Below, one piece after another: positions 54,282 to 64,000 of a DNA stretch of 64,000 nt. Made by a program: the position numbers and the translations under genes. Position 1 is the first letter of the stretch; every line of letters begins with the position of its first letter. The stretch is from NCBI GenBank assembly GCA_030141605.1, contig JAQGDQ010000038.1, positions 1 to 64,000 of the forward strand. Direction: 5' to 3'. This stretch comes from Tubiluchus corallicola. Taxonomy: Eukaryota > Priapulida > Priapulimorpha > Priapulimorphida > Tubiluchidae. Below the pieces are notes generated by a model. That model made no database searches. It was not told the DNA's origin and saw only the letters and a list, made by a program, of their open reading frames with translations.

Positions 54282-57200
54282 CATCAAGAATGACAATCGC
54301 CAATAAAAATCCTAGACTATTTTATCATGAGTGTTCCCCTGCAGTGGTAGTAGTGGAGGGGGTTGGAAGCGACAACAATGACGACTGCCAATAGTTTATT
54401 AGGAGTCCTTCCTCTCTTTCAGCGTTGTTTACTGTGACTTCTTCAACAGTGGCCAAGCACACATCAAATCTGCTCAACAGACAACTCAATGTGTTACACT
54501 AAGCGACCATAAGTAAGTCAAGTGAAAGCCATTTTGATAACGAGTTTTTATAACTTAAAGTCTCCATATTTTAAAATTCAAACCCTCCTATGTAGAAATC
54601 TCCATCAGAACCCATAAATCTAAGTAAAAGAATAAAATGAACTTTTTCACCATGGAAAATATCTTACAGATACATTTAAAAGCAATTACATTCAGCTCTG
54701 GTGAAATCATTTAACATAGACCGTGCAGTTAATTATTACAAATGGTTATTACGGCAATCAGTTAATTCGGTTGAACAGTGTTTATGATGGTAACGAGCCA
54801 AGTGACATTTTGCAAATGATATTAATTGGCAAAATTTACACAAAATCGCCACAAAGGCTCTGAAGTGACAAGGCAATAAACAGGTTAATAGTTTTTGATG
54901 AAATGGTATTCACAACAAGGACGAAAAGAAAAGGCTGAAAAGACGCATCACAGTTGCGTTAACTATGCAACCTTCTAATTTCAAGGTAATCAATTGCTTA
55001 TAGATTCATGTCATCAGTTACAATCACAAACCTGGTTTACGAAAAAAAAACGAAAATAGAAAAGGCTGTGTCTGAACCCAGTAAACTTCACTCTCAAGTC
55101 CGGAATATAGGACCTTCTTAATGTAGATGGTTATGGGGCTTGTGGTGGAACCGGAACGTATCTCATTATCAAGCACAAATCTTCTGTAATGAAGTAATGA
55201 ACTGGTATACGTGTTTTTCGTACTTTCAAAGGCAAGGACATCTTAGCTATCCCCTCGCCAATCAAAAAAGTTACATCATAAGCAGCTATCATAAAAATAA
55301 ATTTAGAACCCATTTGAAAAATCACAACAGGTTGGATGAATCAAACACGGGGATTTTACTTCATACTGCGCCGAGCAAGTTGCACTTCCTTTCCTAAAGG
55401 TGGCGCTAACCTCCGCCACTCACGGTAACACAGACGAAGCCCAACTTAATCCTTTCCATGCATTTAATTCAAGGACTATTACTTTACTTTTCACGCCCAG
55501 GGGAACTATTCAAGCAGGCTTTTAAATCTTCCGTTAACCCATCGCTCAAAGAAACTCAACAAACAGCGGGCAACTTTCTCGCCCAATCCAATTTCGCGAG
55601 GCAACGCGTTTCATTCAGAAATTTTCCATCTTTCTGCACCCTTTAGCACAACTTGCTATTACACCCGATTATGATGCATTGATGTGGTAATGCGGCCTAA
55701 CACGTTTACAGGGGTGTACATTCTAACCCCTGCCCCCTTGCAACCCTTGCTTTGTATGGCAAAATGGCAGTGTGAGCTCACAATCAGCGTATTGTGTGGT
55801 CCTACGCATGTTTTGCCTCCTTGTATCAACAACTCCCCATTTGGGCTGCATGGGCATAATGTCGCCATTACTGTATAAACACTTTGGCGTTTAGAAATTT
55901 TCGCAAGCTGAAATAAAAACAAAACGCGGACTAATATGGCACTAAAACGAAAATATTACCGCGATTTAATCGCCAGCGTAACTCAAAAATTTTTTTGCTT
56001 GTTAATATATACATTTGTTGCAAAAGCGAATGTACAAATGTGAATTTTTTGCACGTACAATTTGCCTGTTTGACAGCAGCTCTAACATTGACTTTGAATA
56101 CGCTCTGGCTTGGGCAACACGGTGGTTAAGAATGTGAATCTCGCTTAACTTTACTTAAATTTACTGACTTTTGCTTGAAAGCATTTCCCAAAATTTATCT
56201 GATCACCGGGAAACAATTGCGAGGTAGGTACCATATTTCTTTCAAACTTTTTACGGCCCATGTCTTTTCTCGAATTTTATTGACCTTGGAATCAGGAGTA
56301 TTCAAAGCAAAGTTTCCTTGTTTAGACAACAAGAATCAGAGTTTTGTTCTATGAATATTATTCGTAGATGTAAAAAGTCCCGAGGAAGGACTAAGACATT
56401 TATAAAGTCACTTAATTAATTCAGAGTTGTAAAAATGTCTAATTAAAGAGATTTAGTAAAAAAAAGTTGAGAAATATTAAATTAAGACCGCCTCCTTAAA
56501 TAAAGTTAAACTCCTTAAATAAAGTTTTTACAACTGAACACATAACTTTGACTTCAATAAAATCCGTGTTTCGTACTTTTGCGTAGTCTGCTTTCTGGGC
56601 TTCAGCTGCAATAATAAGTGGTCAACTTTTTCCATAATATGTTGAACAAACCCTTCCTTTGTTAGAAATACTTGTAATGACTCGGTTATTACAATGAAGG
56701 GATAACTATAATGGAGTTACGCTTGCCTGAATGAGTTAACACATGGCAGTATTGACGTAAATCTCCTTTGTCTAGCCCAATTTTGGCCAGAGGTAATCAT
56801 GAATTACGAAATCGTAATCAATATCGCACATTACAAAGGTCTACGCATAGGCAAATCAGTATCAGCTAACAGCAGCAAACTTACAACACATTTCGTGGTT
56901 CAAAAAACAAAATGTCAAACAACGTTTTAACCAAAGATGAAAATGACGCACTAGTACAATAAGAAAACTGAAATGGAATCAAAACCAGTATAAAATTAAA
57001 AATAGGGTGTTTATATATATTAAAGAGCACTAGCACGTAAGAAGGCAGAAAGACAACATCAATTTATAAAAAAATATTTAAAAAATGAACAAAATTAATC
57101 AATATACATTTTAACGCAGCTTCTTAGAAGGAAAAACTGTCTTTTAGTGAGGTCTGAATTCAACCATTTCAACACTGCCTTCTGCTTCTATGGTAGTCAA

Positions 57201-57971
57201 AGGTAAAGCCCTATAACTCTTTGCCTATTGAACATAAGCTCTTAAATTATCCACTTGAACCATTTGATTATAGCTTAACGCCTACATAAACACAGACCTT
57301 TGAGTGTCAAGCAGTCAGGAGTAAAGGGTTCAATCTGGTACTACATAAACCATGGCAAACCATCGAGTGCCAAAGGGTTATGCAGCGAAGGCGTAAAAAT
57401 AATAAAACATTTGTTACAGGAGTGAGATGAGTAACACGTGAAGACACGCGATTAGCAGCAAAGAGTTAAGCCTATAAATTGCCAAGGCGGTTGTACAGCT
57501 TCTAGCTGTCCAGAATTTGCTAAACTGAAATAAAATAAGTTGTTGAATGAAAATCACTAACGAGCAATAAAACGTGTTGTACAATAAAAAAAGTAACAAG
57601 ATAAGAATAAGACAGAGTTTGATAGAGAAAATTGTTGAAAGAATTATAAATTTGGTTTATAGGTTGAAACAGTCAATAAATGAATTTCATGGCATTGGGA
57701 GATGTTGTTTAGTTAGACGAAGAATAGGAGATTCATGTAGGAGTTTAACTAGGCTTTCTATAATTTTTATATTTTGTAAAAGTACAATTTCGAATTTAGA
57801 TTTGGATACTTACTTCCTGCATCTGGTAGGTAAGCTACTTCATATTACATCGTTTCTTTCAAAAAATCAGCAGACATTTTAAGTAACATTTACTGATCTG
57901 TAATTTGCTAACAAAAACAAGATTCTGACAGAGGGTTTCAAGTTTTCCTTAAATTAGAGTTTTATTTAAAT
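54282..57971. other. Non-coding region
   Basis: No coding sequence supported; short open frames at 55.1-55.9 kb lack family resemblance. Near 57213 and 57465 the sequences TAACTCTTTGCC and GGCAAAGAGTTA-like (GCAAAGAGTTAAG) are inverted and could bound a small MITE, but this is weak. Confidence 0.35.
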
Positions 57972-58093
<122 letters not shown>

Positions 58094-61000
58094 TTAAATT
58101 AGATAGTGTAAACTATTTGCTTGCCCAAAAACCTCACCTCTACAGTTTTTTCTTTTGGTTAAATATTGTATTTCCTCAAACATATACAGTAAAAGCAAAA
58201 TGATGGTACAAAATTATTATCCTGTTATGGCACCTTGCCTAAAATTGCAATCCTCTTCCTATTTAGCCCATAAAAATTTGTTTGAAAACCGCCAAAGGGT
58301 CATACCAAATTGCCAACAAGGAGTTGCGAATGCGGTCGAAGCTAAAAGGCTCAAAGAAGCAGCAGAGCAAAAAAAGAAAATCAAGAAAATTGACATTTAC
58401 ATTCGATTTTGCACACACGTGTTTAAATGATCAAGCATGTCACGAAGAGTGGGTTATATGACTCCTACGTTTTGTCAAAGGACGTTAACCTCAAAATGTT
58501 AAACGCGCGGCGCTTTTTGTCAACATTTTTCTCTGTTTGCACTGCAACCTCCAGGGAAAGCAAATGAGTTAGGGAAAGAGCTGCAGTATGAATCCATCCA
58601 GGGATTGATTGCCAGACACAAGCAGTCGACAGAGATGCGTTGCTTCGACAATGGCGTCTGATAATCTGATGAAAAAGCAGAAAGAGTGAAACAAAAGTGT
58701 TCCGCTATTTTCTAGATTTATTGGAAACGAGGAATGAATTTCGTCTAAATGCGTTCTTTGAATTATAGGCCGCAAGTCAAGAACTATTTTAAAGTCTGAG
58801 TGCTAAGTTGAGTCAGAAAGGGAAGCATTCTTAGCTTGGGAACTAACGATTGACTCATTTCAGTTAGAAAGCTACTCTGGAAATTAACTAATATAATGAT
58901 GACCATCATAGCCATTTAAATTACAAAGGAAGAAATATACCTTTGGCAGAAAACCGCAGAATAATATAGTTCATAGAAGCCCCAAATCTGGTGATATACG
59001 TAAGATATAAATATTACTCATAAAAGTCCTGCAGGTAATGCTCTAGGACAGGCTCTAAAACCAGTTCAACGTCACCAGTTGTTAAACCAAAAAAGCCCGG
59101 ACAGCCAAAAGTATTAGAGACCATCAATAGTTGCAAACAAGTATTTATCCGGGTCACTGGATTGCATATAGGAATGGGCGAAATATTCTTATAAATGCAT
59201 TTTACTCAAAATGTACGAACACGTAACTTGAGATAGATCATCATAACATTATATGTTCTGTAGAACCATTATAATGTTTTCCGCATTTGTCTGAAACCTG
59301 TTTTAATATTCCGTCACAATTATGATATTAAAGACAATAAACGTCACATTAAAAAAAGCCAAACCACTAAATTGTACGAGAAAGCCATCAAAGAGCCATG
59401 GACACATGCAGACAATTAAAAGAAATAGTTACTGTAGACAGGACATGCAGTTAGACTTTCTGAAATATTCTCATGGAAAATATTTTTCAAAGAAATACTG
59501 CAACGTGCCAAAAAGCTTCTTAGTGGGTATGCATAACTTACATACCTATATAAGATATACATGTACGCCAAGAGGCTTCTTGAAACGTTGCAGTGTTTTT
59601 TCCATGGGAAAATTTCTGATGTTTATATTTATATATGCATATAAATGTATGTGTAGTGTACTAGGCTAAAGATCTTAACAATAGTAAATTAAATTACAGA
59701 AAAGACAGAAGCACTTGGGATTTAGGAAAAAAACAGAAATGTGTGGAAAAAGGGAGCGCCCAAAACAATGTTTCGCAGATAGTATGATCATGCACTCTAT
59801 AAGATGATGATGATTTGCACTGCAAGACAAAACACTGATATGTTCACCAACAATCGGTTTAAATTTCAGAGGACAAAACATTCGCTCCCACAGATTTTCG
59901 ATATGACATTACAAATCCAATGTACGTAGTGATGATATGCTATATATGTAAGCAATGGCATGTATCAAGTTAGTTCGCATACACGTTTCATAAATTTTCG
60001 CTTTTAATGATGCTTTCTTTACAAAGTTGATTTGCAAAAAGTAAGTTTGTCAGCAGTTTCATTTAGCTTCAGGCTTCAGCTGGCCTCAGTTTCAAATTTG
60101 ACAAAATACAACGACTGCATGGTTAACTCCAGTGTATACACCTTATTAGTTTACAAAATAAACTAAACAATACACTTAAAGAGCAAAAAAGGGCCGAAAT
60201 GCATAAACTAAAAGTGTAGCCTAACTCGAACGAAAAGTCATAATGAACATTCCTGTACTACCAGCGAAAAAAATCAACCGGTACAGGATGGAACAAAGAA
60301 GAAACTTTTGTATCTGTACCTTGTGATTATGAGTTTGCCGACAGCTTATAAACTGACAGGTGAGAATAATTCGGCCATAGCGAACGAGTTGTTGAAAAGT
60401 GTTGCGCAGCTGTCTATAGCATTTGCTCACTGGACGGGAGATTACTATAATTCGAATTCAATCAACACTGTTACAAATTTGTTCCATCCTGTTTTTCTGT
60501 CGGATAACATCTCGCGCGCTCACGAAGCGCACCTGGGCCCCAATTTGCAACCAGGTAAACAGGGTATATACTAAAGTATTCCGCCAAGCAATGGAGTTAT
60601 CATACACAGAAAACGTGTTACAATCACGTGAAGAAGGAATTTTTTGTGCAACTGAGTGTGTAACTGTGCGTGGACTAAACATATCACTGCAAAATGACTG
60701 CGTATAATAACAGTGTGCTTAAATTTTAAATGACATTTGTTCACTCATTCGAGCATAAAAATTTAATTTCTACAAAATTATTTATTGGCGGGATTCATCT
60801 CATAAACTAAGTCAAATATGGCTTCTATCAAGATGTATATGCATTTGCTGTACGAAAAATAATGCTAACATCACCTACATCATGATTAAACCTCAGCTTG
60901 TTGAAAACACTATCAACAGAATTCACATAAAGAATTGGTTAAAAGTTAAGCATGTGTAATAAGGCTTAATCACAAATCTCAGGCAATTTTTATATATACA

Positions 61001-63129
61001 GGCTTATACTACTTCAGCACTTACTCTTATGTGAATGAATACTACACAGCAGATTGAATCTGCAAACCACAAACGCAAATGCTGAGCCTTTCATTAAGTG
61101 TAAGACTGCATGTACCATTATTAATTCTGTAACATTGTAGGCTTTCCGTTCTAAGTAATTAAATATTTATTTAAATTATTAAGCAAACATTAATTTTTCA
61201 GCTTCTCATGCAAAATTCGTACAATTTCAATTTTGAGCATAATGGGACAAAAACCCGTTGATTTAATTACGATAACAGTGACTAAAAACTGAGCATCAAT
61301 AAATCAATTCTAATCAATTAAATATGTGATTATAAGCTTAAATTTGTGACAAAGTAAATTGCAAGTTTCGAAAAAATACTGCAGAACAACTTAACAACAA
61401 AACAATTTGAAACGCAACTTATTCGGCTATTCTTTTCGGTTGCTTTAAAAAACCCATAGAATTAACCCTCTAACCTTGCCGTTCGTTATTATACATGAAC
61501 GCAAACAAGGCAGTAGACTCACGCTTTATGTTTGGTAATGGGCTCTAACTCGTGCTATATGGTTCGTAATAACCCACTTCAAATGTTGCCTTATTGATGA
61601 TAATACTTATAACCCGTGCTCACAGCCGGCGGCACGGCCAACCCATTCTTGCTCGATTATGACAGCCCAAACATTGATTACTGCAATTTGGATAACCCAT
61701 TCAGCATAACTCATTCACGCCCCTGAATAACTCTCTACGCGCCTATTGGCTGATTCGAGTGACCATTCATATAACAGAAGCGAAGCTTATAATTATTTAC
61801 CAACAATTTTCCAAATTCCTCTGCAAACGTTCCGTATACAAACAAAAACCAGACTGTTGGCCAGGAAAAAAGGCACAGAGTTACATTGCTCCAGTATAAA
61901 GGGAAAGTGTTTCAAAGGAATTACAATCATTGAGTTGGTAATGTTTGGTAATACTTTCGACAAACACTGGGTTCTTGTGTGTTTGAAAACGCACAGGAAG
62001 GTGGAAATGCGCGCACAATCCAAAGCACAGAGTTAATAGAAATCTGCGCAGTTCGTAAATAGCATTTTTCTAAATTGCAATAGTAAAGGGTGGTTGGGTG
62101 CACAATGACAAAATTGCAAAGGTGTTATCAACCATTATGCGTGTAATACCTTTAGCAAATATGCCGACTCTTTCAACTTTTTCTTTGCTTATTATAAATC
62201 GGGGTAATTCGTCATTCAGACTGAACAAAGATTGCCGCCATTGAGCGCTTTCATTTAAGCCGAAATTCTAACACTTTCGTGTGCGACCTTTAACTTTTTC
62301 CGCCTTTGATATTTTCTGCTCCGCACCTGCCTTGAAAGTTTACAAAGAACAGGTAAAAAGAGTTAATCACCGAGAAGAAAGCGAAGTTGTAATGAAAAAT
62401 ACGACTGTTAATCATTCGCAATTAATGAAGTAATTTCAGAAATTTTCAGAATTTTTGGGACGCAATCATGCAAGTCTTTGATGATGTCATTCACAGAAAA
62501 CTGCAGCATGCACGTACACACTATTGTTGCAAAAATGCAAACTTTATGAGTTCTCAAAGGATTTAAGTCAAAGGAAGATAGTGCGAGCGAGATAACAAAG
62601 CCAGGCTTTTGCGATAGCACATAACATTTTATTCATACTATTGGGCAAGTCGGTCCTTGGCCGGTATCCAGGCTCCACCACTCAAAAACGGGGCCTACTT
62701 AACATACACAGTTATTTCAGAATAGGACCCACTAGTTCATTATTAATGAACAACAACGAACGACCCTTTTCCAGTATAGTGTGTACTGTGGCTGACATTT
62801 CATGCATATTAAGAAGGCTACCGCTAATCCAATAGTTTCCTAAGTAGGCCTATACGGTATACCTGCTGCCATAATTGACATTTCGCTAGTTGTAGCACAA
62901 CTAGAAGCAGTGCGCAGGTTATTTAAATGGGCACCCCTTTCGTCTTTGAAAGGTGGAGAACATGCCCCTCGTCAATCCCCGTTTTTTATTTTACTTATTT
63001 TTATTTACCACCGCTCGTTTAATAGACAACATTAGCACTAAATGCCATATAAATGCCATATAAGCACTTACACTTACAACAATACAGGTAAAGACGCAAC
63101 ACACAAAACAACGAATAACCTCTAAGGTA
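58094..63129. other. Non-coding region
   Basis: No gene recognised. About 60200-60700 and 61440-61770 are GC-richer. The latter repeats AACCCATT/AACCCGTG-type motifs and contains CCTATTGGCTGA (61742-61753), the same inverted CCAAT 12-mer as at 50641. Open frames up to 115 codons are without recognisable domains. Confidence 0.35.
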
Positions 63130-63205
63130 TATGTCTTGGCGTTGGCAGCCACTAGACTCGAACTTAAGACTCCGAAATCTAGACAACTTGGCCACCCATC
63201 CCAGG
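63130..63205 (-). repeat. tRNA-like (SINE head) relic
   Basis: On the minus strand TGGCCAAGTTG (63194-63184) resembles a pol III A box and AGTTCGAGTCT (63164-63154) a B box. Only 19 nt separate them, too short for an intact tRNA, and the anticodon arm is not recognisable. It may be a tRNA-Leu/Ser-derived SINE fragment. Confidence 0.3.
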
Positions 63206-64000
63206 ACAAAGTCCATGTCAGTCACCTCTCTATATTTTTTAAAAATGGGCCCCATCCGTCTCTCAAAGAAATGTTATAAAATCATCTGAAATCAACTAGT
63301 TCACTTCCTAGATTCTAGTTAACAAATACCCTGTTCGCTGTTCCAGTATTAACAAACACGCGAACCACATGCACTTGATTATTTAAACTTACATTAATGT
63401 GACAATAAAAAAGAATAAGAAATCTATAAAGCTGCGTTCGCGGGGTTAACTATCACGAACCGCCTATAAAACGTTATCCCGAGCAGGTAGAGACTACGCT
63501 TTACTAGCAGGGCATGACCATAAACTCCTTTTACTGCAGAGTTACGGCTTGAGCTAAAAGTGTTCCAATTACCGTGTATGAGTAGACACGCGCACTTGTT
63601 ATACGAACAATAATCAGCATAAAATGTGCGTTACAGAGACAACGGTTAAACAAGTCATATACAGAGCTACCATATCCATGTGACAAGATAAACATTTTAC
63701 AGAAAAAAAAATCAATGCTTTTACATATCAAAAACCCAATGTATTTTTTTATAACTGCTCATTAAATAAGGACATTTGACAATCCCATTTGACCTTATAA
63801 TTAACACCAAGCAGCATGTTTATCGCGCAATGCATCTAAAGCAGGTCCTGTAACTTCTATTTCTTATTGATTTCTTCTCAGAACCCATTTTATTAGATTA
63901 TGCATCCTCAAATTCAAAGTCTCAAAGTCAAATTAAAAGTCAAGGTTTAAGCACAGAAAGTAAACAGAAGTTGAATGAGGGCAGTTTGAATGTGGTCAAT
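63206..64000. other. Non-coding DNA to window end
   Basis: No gene, RNA or clear repeat seen. Confidence 0.4.

Noticed and set aside
54185-54394. 69-codon ORF with a valine run
   Set aside because: Produced by the GGT microsatellite.

Overview
This is a window of an animal nuclear genome. It is AT-rich, its genes are split by canonical GT-AG introns, and it carries LINE, SINE-like and MITE relics and microsatellites. The gene set (signal peptidase subunit SPCS1, dynactin p25, a Krüppel orthologue, an intronless alpha-1,2-fucosyltransferase) fits a bilaterian invertebrate. I cannot fix the phylum from sequence alone.

Layout. 1-2.6 kb: decayed non-LTR retrotransposon, cut by the window edge. 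3.8-6.1 kb (+): SPCS1, with a hAT-type MITE in intron 1. 8.6-14.5 kb (-): DCTN5, six exons all read end to end (181 aa), convergent with SPCS1; its fourth intron holds a MITE carrying an apparently exact 569-bp tandem duplication. 14.5-23 kb: no gene; holds a 1.1-kb long-inverted-repeat element and a 5S-like SINE relic. 23.1-33.5 kb (-): a Krüppel-type C2H2 zinc-finger gene, seven coding exons, 685 aa by my splicing. One of its introns contains a complete fucosyltransferase gene on the opposite strand. Another contains a roughly 40-bp minisatellite, each unit of which resembles a 3' splice site, abutting the zinc-finger-4 exon. 33.6-64 kb: no convincing coding sequence; repeats, an inverted pair of 5S rRNA-like sequences, a tandem repeat dense in GGTCA/TGACC half-sites, and GC-richer islands that may be cis-regulatory DNA upstream of Krüppel.

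The four genes do not form a pathway. SPCS1 acts in ER signal-peptide cleavage, DCTN5 in the dynactin pointed-end complex, the fucosyltransferase in Golgi glycosylation, and Krüppel in developmental transcription. The most unusual structures are the splice-acceptor minisatellite inside Krüppel and the 5S-like foldback element with its dispersed relatives.

All exon boundaries were derived by eye from translation, family similarity from memory, and GT/AG signals. No search or transcript data were available.
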